Part shown: positions 1 to 11,539 of the stretch, piece by piece
Layout: every line of letters starts with the position of its first letter
Numbering within the stretch: the stretch's first letter is position 1
Source of the DNA: Micrasema longulum
Taxonomy: Eukaryota; Arthropoda; Insecta; Trichoptera; Brachycentridae
Length of the DNA: 64,000 nucleotides
Assembly (NCBI GenBank): GCA_022494885.1
Contig: JAGVSM010003406.1
Coordinates: 54,907 to 118,906 of the forward strand
Reading direction: 5' to 3'
Position numbers and translations under genes: made by a program
The notes under the pieces: generated by a model
Told to the model about the DNA's origin: nothing
Databases searched by the model: none
Seen by the model: the letters and a program-made list of their open reading frames with translations, nothing else

Positions 1-1036
1 TTTGTTTTAGGACACACTACATGACAGTGAAAACCAGGTTTAGATCCATCGAGTGGTTGTCGAGATTTATTATAAAGTATGAGACGTTCAAGGTCATTCG
101 GTATCATTCGGTAAAAAAAGTTAACATGTTTTAAAACAACAGGATCGGTGGACATAGGGTCCTCAGTAAAGCCTTAAGTTTGTGACCTTGAACGACCACC
201 GCTTATGCCACGATTTTGAAAAAATGGTGCTTAAAATCAGTTTTTTGTGTATAATTACGTCCCTTTATATTTTATAGAGAAAATATATGAAAGTCTGAGA
301 AAATAAAATTAACTTAAAAATCATCATAATTTTTTTCTTTCTTTGGACCAATATTTTCCAAGATACACGTTTGAGCATCACATACATTTTATCGAAATAG
401 CGGAAAAGCAGTATTTGCACTAACTTTTTACTGTTTATTTGATAGTTGACCAACCTAAAGCCATCATCATCATCATCATTCCATGTCCGCAACCTAGTTG
501 GAGCATATGGTGTTTACAATGATTCTCCAGGCATCTCTGTCGGCTGCCAGCTTCTGTGTATCATCACTGTATAAATAAATCTCGACAACTAGCCGATGGG
601 TCTAAACCTGATTTTCACTGTCATGTAATATGTCCTAAAACAAAGCTACTCGTATTTATTATACCTTCAAAAATAACAATTAGAACGTCATATTTGTTTC
701 TTACCGAAAATTACCGTAAAATACGGTATTTTACCGCGCCTTTTGGTAAAGTTGCGTAATTTTACACCCATAGTAGAGAGCGAGTACTCTCATATTTATA
801 GCTTAATTTTCACCTCCAAGGCCAGGTTTTTAAAATCCTATTCGTTAGGGAGCAAGCACTCTCATTTCTATAGTTTAACTAAGATACGGCTTGTTTTGTA
901 ATATTTTATGATCATTCGTATGAAATGTGTATTATCCATTGCTTTAAAATGAACACGAAAGCAGTTTATCGTATTTTGAAAACTTAATAGTAAGCGATTG
1001 CAAATACCTTGGAAGAACCTCAGGTAGAACCTAATT
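1..1036. other. No gene seen; short microsatellite
   Basis: AT-rich sequence without a credible gene. A short ATC/GAT microsatellite lies near 459-480. The open frames here are short, biased to Lys/Ile/Phe/Tyr and resemble nothing I recognise. Confidence 0.5.
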
Positions 1037-1129
1037 TTGAAAAACTCATCGTCAGTATTTGAACGAGAAATGTGTATGATAAAAATTCATCAGCTGAAAA
1101 AAATATTATCATTTCAAGGGCTTAAAATG

Positions 1130-1190
1130 GTCGGAGTAAGTATTGCGGAATCAATACTGTCATACGGAATTATTTGTTGGGGTGAAACTA
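1130..1190 (+). pseudogene. Relic of LINE reverse transcriptase C-terminus
   Basis: A short stretch within a longer chance frame reads SIAESILSYGIICWGE. This fits the 'ES-I-xYGI-xWGG' block found downstream of the catalytic core in Jockey/CR1-like reverse transcriptases; the same block is clearer at 31610-31640 and 60870-60900. Similarity stops soon after the WG motif, so this is a very small relic. The rest of the surrounding frame is not recognised. Confidence 0.45.
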
Positions 1191-1752
1191 CTGTAATTTA
1201 CTCCTTCTTCGCTGCTCTACTTCGCCAAAGAGCTTGTAGCCTATGTCCCATTTCACAAGTGTCGTCCCGATTCACCCGGCCCTATAAAATGAGGGTGATC
1301 GTTTTATTTCTTCAGTTTCTACTCGCGGGTGACAATTTTGCTAAAGGAATCAAATGGGGATTTGTCAGCCTCATGGTGAATTGGTTAATGCGTTCATCTG
1401 TCAATTGATAAACAAAATTAGTTAAAAAATCATTGTAATTTAATAAAAGTAAATAATACACTGCATGTCATTTTATCAGGACAAGTCAATTTTTGCTGTA
1501 GTGTGAAGTGTGAAAACTGCCTATGGCAACGTCTAAAAAGCTTCAACAATACGTTTCTCCAAGCCACTGCAGAGTGAATCCACTCACTCCCGTTCGAGCA
1601 ATGGCTACAAATGGTAAGACAGCCATAAGGACATAATAACAGATTATATTTTTATCAATTTGGCGTAAAAAAATATTTCTTTACCGTTAGTTTATTTTTG
1701 TTCAGTTATATTTTTATTTTTTCGGAACATTTTTTATTTGATTTATAATAAC

Positions 1753-2560
1753 CTAGATTTTACCCGCAGCTTCGCTGGCGTGGAATTAGGGAAAAGTTAA
1801 TAATTAATTTGTTTTCTTCTTTAGTAATAATAATTTTCCCGATGGAATGAAATATTTTTTCGGAATAAAAAGTAACTTGTATCGATTGCCAGTCCTCTAA
1901 GTATGCTTTAAAAAATACGACGGACCGTTGGTCTATAGCGACGTAGCGACAGTATTCTGTTCACAAATAAATTATTCAGTTCAATTATATACGAGTATTT
2001 AATTAACTTTTTTTTACTTACATATTTGTGGATCACATATAATTTATAAACAATATCTAACATAGCAAATTGTGATTATTATACAAATGTCGTATGTATT
2101 TTTTGTTTTTTATGAACCATAATGAATAAAATAAAAATAAAATAAATTCAAAATACTACTACAAAACCAGAATGAAAAGCAAGCATGCAAAATGAAAACT
2201 CACCATAGATAGAGCCAATTACAGAAATTTACTAACTAATTTATTTATGTTTTACATCCCACCTTACCGCCTACTCACTTTGAAATAATGTTGCTAATTT
2301 TTTATCCACATTTTTTTTTCATTGTACTTTTTCCAACGTGGTATATTTTTCATAACTTTCTTCCACATTTTCTCTTTCCCACTTGCAGACAAGCTTCTTT
2401 ATTTTTTTTTTTTTAATCAGGATGAAAAACAAGTAAAGTATATTTTTTTCCTTCTCACCTCTCCGGCTATCCCTATGCAAAAAAAATGACAATTGGTCAC
2501 TCCGTTGAGACGTGTAAGAAACACAAACAACAAGCACACTTTCGCATTAATAATATTAGT
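1753..2560 (-). mobile_element. Short non-autonomous Helitron
   Basis: Read on the minus strand it begins near 2560 with ACTAATATTATTAATGCGAA, matching the usual insect Helitron 5' end (compare 7785). It ends at 1753 with a GC-rich hairpin segment (GCCAGCGAAGCTGCGGG) a few bases before CTAG, the usual Helitron 3' terminus. It has no inverted repeats and no Rep/helicase coding, so it would depend on enzymes supplied in trans. The insertion site is not a clean A/T pair, so the exact ends may be decayed. Length is about 0.8 kb. Confidence 0.7.
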
Positions 2561-3639
2561 GCCGAAATACGTTTGTTAGCTATTTCCATAGGATTAATTC
2601 TATGCTATTTCCATATTATTTTATTAAGCTAAAATAGTTTTTTTTTTGTGTGGTATGGTAAAAATGGTTCTGCAATATAAGCCCCTTTGGTGGATTTAAA
2701 ATTATTATGATGGAAATTATTATTAAAAAATATAAATTAAAAGGTAGTTTCTAACTTTATTCGTAAAAAAATCATGCATTTCAAATAAAAAAATCGGAAT
2801 GCATTAGGATGAAAATATCAAAACTATTAACTTCGATTAAATGTCAATCGGATGCTCTCCTCTTAAATTGCAAAAGCAAATCGTTATATTAACGTCTTTT
2901 AGCCATTTTTATGGCAGGCTTACTGCAATAAAGATCCAAAAGGACGTAATGCCTTTTCTTTATGCTTTGTTAGGGGCATGCTAGACAGAATTCTATATAA
3001 AATAATATATATTCGTTATATTTATTATGTAAGCAAAGCGTTCGAGTTATATCGACATGTCTTATTGCTACCTTTCAGGAATATATGATACGGTGAAAAA
3101 ATATTCTTAGGTACAAAGAACAAAAATATAGCATTCAGGTCGCAATAATGTTGAAAATGAAAATCATCTTGTTTGATTTACGTGTTCATATTTACTTGAC
3201 TTTTAACTATCAGTGCATTAAATGGTTTAATTTTTTTATTTACTGCTTGTTTTTAAATAAATTATTTTATTTTAGCCACTGAATGGTTTATTTGGGTTTA
3301 TCAGTTTTATATTGACCGACTTAGTTAATAAGTTTGTTAAAATGTATTTTTTTAATGCAATAAAAAAGCAAAACGGTTATCATACAAAAAAGTTTTTTTT
3401 TAAAGAAAATAATAAAAATAATTCTGAATATTTGGTCTTATGAAATCATATTTATTTATCTTATTATGTATAACGTATAACAGTAATTTAAAGTAACTTT
3501 GACTGTATCTGGATACTGTGTGTCGCGGCACACTGGTTTGCCGCAAGAATTCTCAGGGTGTGAGACGAAGGAAGAAGCCTCAAAACTGTTCATTTTAAAT
3601 AGGTAATGCATATTCATTTTTAATTTCTTAGTAAAATTA
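2561..3639. other. No gene seen
   Basis: AT-rich sequence with T-runs. I see no coding signature, no repeat shared with the rest of the window and no inverted ends. A GC-richer patch near 3520-3560 is unremarkable. Confidence 0.4.
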
Positions 3640-3962
3640 ATTCATCTCTTTCTTCCTCCTTCCAAACTCATTATCTGATTCCACATTTCTCTTTCTAATA
3701 TGTGTAACATGATGTACTTTGATTTAAGTTAATATTCGCAAGCCTTATCTCCTCATTAAAAAAACAGCTGTTATTTTTAAATAATTTGTTTTTTTTATGT
3801 ATGTGTCTTTTGATGTAATATGTTTTCGTTTTTGAGTACATATATTTGACTAACTGTGTTGACCTGTCTGTTTTTTGGTTGGCTGTAAGATATTGCTTTT
3901 AGCAATAATTCCGTTAAAGTACTTATTTATTCTTTGTACTTGAAGATTTAAATAAATAAAAT
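3640..3962 (+). mobile_element. LINE 3' UTR, family H copy 1
   Basis: About 320 bp are homologous to the reverse complement of 43335-43690. Both contain a conserved core GGTTGGCTGTAAGATATTGC followed by GCAATAATTCCG and an A/T-rich end with AATAAA repeats. Shorter copies of the core lie at 15445-15530, 18960-19050 and, on the minus strand, 24240-24310. The copy at 24225-24660 carries the end of an RT frame next to this core, so I infer that this segment is the 3' UTR of that LINE. Confidence 0.65.
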
Positions 3963-4029
3963 AATAATTATTTTTTATTTACGGAATCATTTAATGAGAA
4001 AGTTTAGTGCTATACAAAAATGGGTAAAA

Positions 4030-4375
4030 AAATACATTCTTTAATGTGCTTAAAATTTAGCATTAAATCGTACGGCGAAGTTTTACAAAAATGAATTTAA
4101 AAAAAATAATTTTTATAAAAATTAACTTCTTTAAAATGTTATAAGTATTGGTCAACAGCTGTTTAGAACAGCCAATTAATAACGTGTTGTGATAATTTCC
4201 GGTTTCTGGGAAGCCATTTTTAGCGTGTTTTAACGCGTACGGGGTTATCTTTTTAAATATCAGCTCATTTAACCGACAACAACTCGTCACGTCACAGGCG
4301 GAGTAATTTAAAAATTATCAAACTATAAAAATCATGGCGATGATAATACGATACATACAAATTAAAAATATTTTT
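4030..4375 (-). repeat. Repeat family E, copy 1
   Basis: One of several copies of a repeat of about 350-450 bp, with others at 7260, 24880, 30550, 32590, 38410, 41025 and 61990. Shared landmarks are 'TTAAATG/CATTTAA' next to a poly(T)/poly(A) run, a central block resembling GGTTGGCTTCCxGTAACCxGAAAT, a TGACGTCAC site and 'GAAGTTCAGTGCCACGG'-like ends. No coding potential is seen. The weakly inverted ends suggest a non-autonomous DNA element, but class is uncertain. Confidence 0.6.
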
Positions 4376-4865
4376 TTTTGGCTTATTTTTAGTCTATTAA
4401 CAAAAAAACATTTAAGTTCCTCATTGGCTTTATGATTGACTTAGGCATTTATTATTTCTTTTAAATTTTCTGTATTCAGCTGTATGATTCCCTAATTAGT
4501 AAGATAATAAATAACAATTATAATAATTTTACTGATTTACAGCATTGACCCGGTAATATCGTGTGTCGTGTTTTTAATTACAATGTATCAAACATTTTAC
4601 GATGTAGGTATAATATGTGTCCGTACGAAAGTGTTTACTGGAGTAATTTATGGTTTAGATTACGCCTTCTGTCCACACTTTGTTTTCATCTCAAATTAGC
4701 GCCTGTAAGATGTAATGGCGTCGCTAAAGACAGCTGTATTATTGACAAACTGGGTACTTACATAATAACATACCGGCTTGATAGGGATGTCCAAAATGAA
4801 TCGATGTATCGGAAGATCGATTTAAAATCTTTAATTCCTTTTTTTTAAAAACTCCATATTTAATT
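4376..4865. other. No gene seen
   Basis: A 95-codon open frame (4561-4848, plus) has no recognisable motif and irregular composition. I treat it as a chance frame. No repeat shared with the rest of the window was noticed. Confidence 0.4.
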
Positions 4866-4950
4866 CATCATCATTATCATTCCCTTTTTGGCATGTACTG
4901 ATGAATAGAGCACTGCATTGGTGAACCAAACGCAACGTATTCTGCCGTTC
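4866..4950 (-). mobile_element. SINE A, 3' fragment
   Basis: The complement carries the 3' part of SINE A: '...TGGTxxACCAATGCAGTGC...' and a terminal ATGATAATGATGATG tract. The tRNA-like head is absent. The left end at the GATGATG tract is the usual 3' terminus of this family (compare 26440-26463). Confidence 0.6.
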
Positions 4951-5564
4951 CAAGTAAAAAACAGTATCTAGCCAAAATTAAAAAGTATGTTTTTTTAATA
5001 CCATCTGATAAATAATTGCAATCCTTTTACCAACGTTCTCTAACAGCTACATCTACAATAAAAAAAACGCTTTTGATAAATATACGGAAAAAAATAAATA
5101 CATGAATACATGAAATCTCAATTTTCTCACAACTTTTTGAATGTTGGTTACTGACTTTTTGCTTGGTGTTTGGTAAATAACAGCATTTTTCGATTTTATT
5201 CCTGGCCAATTACCTTTCTTTCCCATCCTTCCTTTGACCCATCCTTATGGTACCTACCTAACATAAAGATAAAAAAAAGATTCAAAATTAGAAGATTTGG
5301 ATTTGGAACAAAACAAAACAATATTTTGACATTACATTAGTTTTTATATTTTTTTTTGGATTCGTCGCGCGTCGTTGTAAACATCGTTACATTTTGTAGT
5401 GGAATTTATTATCCAGTGCCCAAAATTGAAGAACATTCACATCGTATCAAAAGTAGGTGGATATTCTGTGTTCCTTTTCTTTCTTCAAATACTTCCAACC
5501 TTTTACAAAACTTAATGAAATTAGTTTTTTCTGTACAGTCCGCTTTTCGATAACACATGGAATG

Positions 5565-5745
5565 ACAGAATCAATCATCTTTACATGAAGGTCAGGTGAT
5601 CAGTTCTCCGCTTCGGGTACCAGGTCAGGAACAATGAACTATTGCAGTTTATACAACCTTTGAAATCAATATTTCACATCCACTCTGCCAGGAATTGAAC
5701 CCAGTATCTATATAGTAATAGTAGATGAAGACGCCAACTCCTAAA
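5565..5745 (-). mobile_element. SINE A, partly decayed copy
   Basis: Read on the minus strand, a degraded tRNA-like head with GGGTTCAATTCCTGGCAG (B-box) is followed by the body with 'CTGGTACCCGAAGCGG' and 'CTGATCACCTGACCTTCATG'. The order is the same as in 26196-26463. The final part with the GATGATG tail is missing. Confidence 0.65.
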
Positions 5746-7259
5746 CTAAAAAGCGGAGTTATTTTGACTAGATTTCCTTTTTCAGGATTTTTCCCTGAGT
5801 CAAAAATACTCATCCAGGGTTCAAGTTCTATTTCGCAAAAAGGAATGTGTTTTTCATCTACCCGAGAATAAAAAAAATTGTCATTCTGTCTCTCTAAAAC
5901 TATTTCTTAGCACGACAACTCATGTTTACATAACATTTTTTAACTCGGTATAAGTTACAGTGTTATTGACCTCTCCATAATGTACGAGGTTTATATTTCT
6001 AAGTGAGATTTGGTTTCCTGGCTATTTATACATATTTAAGTAGTGTTGGTAAACGCTAGGAATTTTGACTGCGGAACTTTATAGGAACCTCTACGCATTT
6101 GTTGAGTAAGGAAACATTCACAAGGAACTCATCCACGAAAACCTGTAATAGTGATACACATTAATAGGCATTCCGTTTCAATTGAAAAGGTCACGCTGTT
6201 TTGTATTCTTAAATAATTTATTTATCATATAGTTTATTAGTTCTTATTACCTGTAGTATTCTTACCATCTAAGATATCACTGTTTGTGATGAATTATTGT
6301 GACTTTTATTTTTATGTAATTTATTTATCAATAATATTTACTCAATAATCTTAAAAAGTAAAGTTTTTCTGAATTGTAAGCATACAATACGCCAGCAGGT
6401 TCTTATATATTGTTTGATTTTTTTAATAACTATTACGGAATGGTTGTACAATGATCTTCGTCAACACTATACTTCCTGGTAATGTCTTTCGACTGAAAAG
6501 AGGAGAATGCATTAACAAGTGGGGAACATATTGAAAGATTTCGTCGGTGCATAGATAGCTGCTGATCTATCAAGGTATAAAACAGTGCTGGCAGCTCCTA
6601 AATCCTTCATGACCCGTGATGATTTGTGTGCGTTCTAAGCTCATGGCCTACTTTTTCCTGAAATCGAAAGCAATAAAAATAAAAGGATAGAACATTTAAG
6701 TTACCTGTTATGTGATTTCATTTAAATACAGTTCAAAAGTTAAGTTACTAATAGTTTAATAATACTTCTTAATTATTTTTATATTAAAGTGTGCCGTGTA
6801 ATTAAATCTTAAATTACATCCAAATCTTGTATAGTCCCTTTTTTATTTAATTTTTAACACTTTAATGTAAAAATTATTTCGTATGTTTCTTAGATTTGAA
6901 TGATTTATTATTATTATTATATTTTATAATGTACATATAAATAATCACTCTTGTCTCGTATTGAGTTTATGTTCTTGGTGATACGATATACGTATATTGT
7001 GTATGTATTTATTTGTATATAAAAAAATACATTACCCCAGAAAACAAGTAAATTTGGCATTTAATTTTCGCATAAATAACATAACACACATAGACAGTTA
7101 AAATGAAATTAATGTGGTCCTTTCAACGAAAATTTATCGCTTAGATAGGGACTCTATAATACTTTATTATTTAAAAAAAATGGGAATTGTAGTAAGCTGG
7201 TATTCCAAACGCGCTTTCACGGGCCTGTATACGCGGCCCCTACAAGTTAAAAACTGTTT
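5746..7259. other. No gene seen
   Basis: AT-rich, no coding signature. A TAT/ATT microsatellite lies near 6900-6920. Frames at 7114-7371 (plus) lack recognisable motifs. No inverted ends were found. Confidence 0.4.
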
Positions 7260-7425
7260 TCTCGTACCACGAGAGTGGTTCAAAATAGCACCCTTGAAAT
7301 ACAAAACTTTAAAAAATCAAAGCGCTAATAATACCATGCATATTAAAAAAATATTTTATTGCTTTGTTTAATAGTCAAATATAAAAAGTAAAATAAAAAA
7401 AACACTAAACTTCCTTAATGTATAA
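7260..7425 (-). repeat. Repeat family E, terminal half
   Basis: The segment from about 7315 to 7425 aligns with 32910-33030: 'AGCGCTAATAATACCATG' matches 'AGCACTTATAATACGATT', and both end in an A-rich run followed by ACACxxxACTTCCTTA. Only one half of the family E unit is present. Confidence 0.45.
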
Positions 7426-8027
7426 ATCGTTATGCCGAAAATAATAATCGGTTATTTTAAAATGTTTTAAATATCAAATCATATATATATTGAAAATCGA
7501 TTTTGTGTCAGATTTGCACACCCCTACAACTTATAACAAGCTGTCAAGTGAGTACAAAATAATAATATGAGAAACTACAGCTTGACCTTATTGAGTGATA
7601 TGATCTCAATGCGACATCTGTCGGACGTACAAAAAACTTGAGTCCGATTAACCAAAATTATTTTGAAGGTTTAATTATGTAATTAAACCTACCAATTAAC
7701 TGTTTGTCTCAAATATGGATGAGAAATATGAAATGATTAGCGAATAATTATTCTACCCACATCAATTTTTAGGTAGGTATATATTCTATACTAATATTAT
7801 AAATGCGAAGGTGTGTTTGTTTATGTGTCCTTCACATCACACCGGAGCGACCGATCGCGTTGATTGTTTGTACAAAGATAGCTGGAGAGATGGGAAGTAA
7901 AAAAGACTACTTACTTTTCATCCCGAAAATTAAAAAAAGTACACTAAAAAACTAATGAATTATGGAAACAATAAATCATGTATACTGCCAGTAACTACAT
8001 TTGCATTAGAGACCATGGCCATTAATC

Positions 8028-8121
8028 TAAACGACTACGACACGGTACAAATCCCAAATACATAACGTCACACATAAACGACTACGACACGGTACAAATT
8101 CTAAGTACCTAACGTAACACC
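8028..8121 (+). repeat. Two-unit 47-bp tandem repeat
   Basis: The unit TAAACGACTACGACACGGTA... starts at 8028 and again at 8075. The copies differ at a few positions in their second half. It lies just upstream of the hammerhead-like motif at 8144, an arrangement worth noting because ribozyme-bearing retroelements often carry short tandem repeats nearby. Confidence 0.8.
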
Positions 8122-8143
8122 TATTCATACACAAATAACATCA

Positions 8144-8184
8144 ACCCTGATGATGGATGCTGTAACGCGATCCGAAACGTCGGT
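8144..8184 (+). ncRNA. Hammerhead-ribozyme-like motif
   Basis: The catalytic-core strings are in the right order: CTGATGA (8147-8153), GAAA (8174-8177) and GTC (8179-8181). Stem II can form from GGATGC (8155-8160) and GC-G-ATCC (8167-8173), with a bulged G and one unpaired T beside the core. Stem I can form from ACC (8144-8146) and GGT (8182-8184), directly after the GTC. Stem III would be nearly absent, as described for minimal hammerheads of Penelope-like retroelements. Short stems make cleavage as a monomer doubtful. The call rests on the motif only. Confidence 0.5.
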
Positions 8185-8407
8185 AAAAAGTACGAACGAC
8201 ACACGGCAATAAAACCCAGAAAAGCTAATTGTGCGTCTTAACGGCCGTCAAAATCTAAGAAGTTTAAAATATATGTAACCAATACAGGTTAAAAAAATAT
8301 CAAAGGCGTATGAAAATTGCATATACATAATACAAGCTAAAAAGGTATGAAAAAGTATAAAAATTATTTAGTTTCATACCACTGTTAGTAGAGATCTAAG
8401 CGGCGCT

Positions 8408-8514
8408 ATTCTGAATCGCTCTCGTTGCGGTAGAAAATACTTTTATCTCGCGTATTTACATACAAAATACGTGAGATAAAATTGTTTTCTACAGCTGCGA
8501 GAGCGTTTGGAATA
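8408..8514. mobile_element. Palindromic MITE
   Basis: Two arms of about 45 bp pair almost perfectly: left GCTCTCG...GTAGAAAA...TTTTATCTCGCGTATTT (8417-8456), right AAAATACGTGAGATAAAA...TTTTCTAC...CGAGAGC (8463-8503). The loop is only about 6 bp. There is no coding. This is a foldback-type non-autonomous element; its superfamily is unclear. Confidence 0.65.
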
Positions 8515-9369
8515 TCCCCCTGGAGTGATCCATTAACCAATTTCACCAGTACACCACGTGGCGGATAAAATACCTAAATCGCAATAGCATTACGATTATG
8601 GTAATCCAATTAAGTACATATAATCATTGCAAAAGTGATAACAAATGAACTTTGAACGCAGTTCAAAGAATACTTGTGAATTGTGAACATTTTATACCAT
8701 GATTATATTATTTGATATAATATAGAATCAAGGAAACGTAATACTTTATCAAGGCAGTATATCATTCGTTTTGCAATAATGTTTAGCTTAATTCAAGAAT
8801 GTTATCAAATGGAAGATAACGTTTGTTTTCGTTTTCGTTTGAATGTCATTACGGTAAACAAATGTGATTGGAATACAAAAAAAATAGATTAAAATGATAA
8901 TGTCATCCAGACGGCATTAAATTCTAAGGACTTCTTCCAGCTGATTTCTTCCAATTCTCGGGAGACACTCATTCAATCAAACTAAGAATTTATTTTTGGA
9001 AGAGTTCGCTGTCTCTGAAAATAACCTATTGTTAGTTTTATGGTTCTATAAAAATTGAGTGTCTTTGAGCCAAAATTGTCTTAATATGTTTAACCACAAG
9101 ACTACCTTTTGTTACTCACCTTCTTTTGGGGTGTAATTTAGCGAGTTGAATTTTTTTATCGTAAATATGTTTCAACAAGTTTCCTTTTAGTATTTAAATA
9201 TTTATCTTTATTATATACATAATACTTCTGTACGTGTGACGTCACTGAACTTCTCCTAAATGGCTTACCCAATTTACGTGCGTTTTTCATCGAAATGTAG
9301 ATCCTTGCGCTACGCGTGTTCGTAAATATTAAAATTTTCAATCGAATCTGTAAACACAAAGTTAGAAGC

Positions 9370-9800
9370 ATAAATCTCATTTTCATCGACCCATCAGGGT
9401 TGCGTTTGACGAGAATGCTTATACAAAAAAATGGAAGGATGTTGTTTTTTTGTGTTTAAAAAAAGTTTGTTATTTTTAATGTTTACAAACAAAATGACCT
9501 TTTTATGGATCCTAATCAGATTCTTTTATTATTTTTGTTTACTGGATTTTTGGTATTACTAAAATAATATTAACTGATATTCAATACATTATTGAAAATC
9601 GCATGCATGTATAAAGTGCACCCCTGTTGGTGAGAAGAGCCGAGTTTGACATTTGCAAAAAGAATTCCATATTTAAAAATAAGTTATTTTATGTATTGGA
9701 ATTCAACCATGAACGAGTATCTGGGTAGCTACTGAAATTCAATATTTAAATATTAATAATTGTTAGTTTTAGAATTCAATCATAAAAAAGTACCTAGGTA
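9370..9800 (+). repeat. Repeat F, uninterrupted copy
   Basis: Contains landmarks in order: ATCGACCCATCAGGGTTGCG, GGAAGGATGTTG, ATGGATCC, TTTACTGGATTTTTGG, a 'CACCCCTGTTGGTGAGAAG' block and AAGTACCTAGGTACCTACTT. The same order occurs at 12868-14800 but broken by two insertions. This copy gives the empty-site sequence for both. It lies in the 3' part of the candidate Helitron. Confidence 0.7.
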
Positions 9801-9904
9801 CCTACTTATGAATGAAAAGCCTTTTTCCAAGCTAATAGCAGGCAAGCCAACGTTCAGGCAGGACAACGTCTGTAGGGTCCGCTAGTAATCAATAACTTCG
9901 GATT

Positions 9905-9985
9905 TGGGCTTGCAGTCTCGGCAAAAATTTGAATCTCAAGACTAAGGCGAGACTCAGAGACCGAGTCTCAAAATTTCAAGACCGT
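9905..9985. repeat. Cluster of GAGACT/AGTCTC words
   Basis: A run of related words (CAGTCTCGG, AATCTCAAGACT, GCGAGACTCAGAGACC, GAGTCTCAAAATTTCAAGACC) on both strands. It could be a sub-terminal cluster of a hAT-like element, where short words are repeated for transposase binding. No terminal sequence was found. Confidence 0.35.
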
Positions 9986-10617
9986 TCGATAATAACGGTA
10001 ATCCGTATAAAACAATAGTAAATGTAGTCAATAAATCATATCATAGCATACTGTTAATTAAACTTTTTATTAAAATGAATACAAAACAAACCTATCAACT
10101 TTCCCTATACCACCAAACATAGATCACAATTATAGCCCAACTAAAATAACACAGCAGATTTTTGTTTGATTCAATAACTAGTGGGTGAAGTCGGCTGGCG
10201 ACCAGCATCCATCAAGCTCCAGACAGGTGTGATAAAATTTGTGCAACTTTAGCATTCATTCGCGCAGTGCCTCACTGATCCAGCCTCGTCTAATAAAAAA
10301 GTGGCGGTTTTGACCTAGCGAGTGCATTTTTTGCTTTAGATTTTTAGTTTTGCCTGTGTTTTGCGCTAGCACTGAGATTGAAAAATTCTTCCTCCATTTT
10401 CATTATTATAAATCCATCGTTTTTTTTTTATTCTTATGCAAATTACGTACTAGAAACTTAGCATATTCAGGTGAGACTGTCAAAGGGTATAGTACCGAAT
10501 AGCATAATTCGTGAAGCGAAACATATCGGCGAAGGTGTATATTTTAAATTATGTCATATCCTACCGGTGAAACATCTTTGTGACTTCAAATTGATTGTAG
10601 ATCACCTTATTGATCTG
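9986..10617. other. No gene seen
   Basis: No coding signature. GC-richer segment 10190-10330 has no recognisable frame. A sequence GAAGCGAAACATATCGGCG near 10512 loosely recalls the 3' half of the hammerhead-like motifs but lacks the 5' core. Confidence 0.35.
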
Positions 10618-10850
10618 GAACATCTTAATCATTTTAATTAATGACTTATATTTACATATAAGTCATTAATTAAAAAATACTTGGTACACTTGCACTTATT
10701 TATTTCACCAATTAGCGCTTTTGGTCAAATAAATAAGTGAAAGTGTACCAAGTATTTTAAAATTAATAGATTATATGTAAATATAAGTTATTACATCATT
10801 GCAATGGGATTCCATCAAAAATTGTCAATAAATAATTTAAATAAAATACA
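10618..10850 (-). mobile_element. Long palindromic MITE, shortened copy
   Basis: Inverted arms share TACTTGGTACACTT (near 10678) and AAGTGTACCAAGTA (10740-10755), flanked by the short palindrome TTATATTTACATATAA. It is homologous to the larger element at 48961-49392 but lacks that element's central 250 bp. Homology continues past the palindrome: 10798-10850 matches the complement of 48985-49035, including GATGGAATxCCATTG. Copy count in this window is two. Confidence 0.7.
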
Positions 10851-11539
10851 AATTGTATGTTTTCTAGTATGTATATTTGTCGAATTACGTATATTATTGT
10901 ACATTAAAAAAAATACATCAAATATAATATTCACGTATTGGAATAAATTCACAAGGCGAAAAGTAAACGAAAAAACATATTCTATCATATAAATACCATA
11001 TCAAACGGGCAATAAATATAGCTTAACTATTGTAGTTAAAAATATAACCATGAAACATGCAAAGTTCGTTTTATTGATCGCCACGGTGAAGTATGATAAA
11101 TATAATACAATTTTGGGAAAGCTCTTAAATAGCTTTCATGAGTTTTTTGTGCTTTTCGACAGGTTCTTTTATAAGGAATAAAACTCCGTATTTAGCTGGT
11201 ACCCGTGTAAGAGCTATCATGCACGTGTAAATTTTATAGTATTGTGATTTATGTGAACGAATAATAATTTAATTGTGTTTTTCTTTATGCTGCATCAAAA
11301 AAGGTCAATGCGGCATTATAGACAGCACAAATTTAAGATACACGTTTTTTAAATCGCCGCTAGAATTTGATACCAACGAACAAAAAAGACATTTTTCTAA
11401 TCAATGCAATTGCGAGAAGCCAATAAAAGTCAAGAGCATGATACCTTAAAAAAAAAATCTCCTCCTCATTCTAGGAGGTAAAATCAAATATTTAATAACA
11501 ATCATTTGGATACTACAGCAGACAACGTTGTATTTCTAC
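10851..11539. other. No gene seen
   Basis: AT-rich, no coding signature or shared repeat recognised. The frame at 10804-10992 (plus) partly overlaps the MITE and has no motif. Confidence 0.35.

Larger units (their letters stand above)
7785..9885 (+). mobile_element. Candidate 2.1-kb Helitron
   Basis: Starts with TCTATACTAATATTATAAA then TGCGAAGGTGTGTTTGTTT, the classic insect (Lepidoptera-type) Helitron 5' end. A matching 3' end lies at 9862-9885: GGAC...GGTCC hairpin arms followed by GCTAG and then T. No Rep/helicase frame is present, so it would be non-autonomous. The base before the start is T instead of the expected A. It is possible that the two ends belong to different elements, because a region resembling 9370-9800 also occurs at 12868-14800 without clear Helitron ends. 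Confidence 0.55.

Noticed and set aside
1037..1408. 123-codon frame as a gene
   Set aside because: Only a short stretch resembles RT; the remainder lacks motifs and its ending is arbitrary.
8028..8121. CRISPR-like repeat
   Set aside because: Only two adjacent 47-bp units without spacers, in a eukaryotic sequence.
10498..10540. GAAACATATCGGCG as a hammerhead relic
   Set aside because: Only the 3' half is similar; CTGANGA is absent and the stem cannot form.
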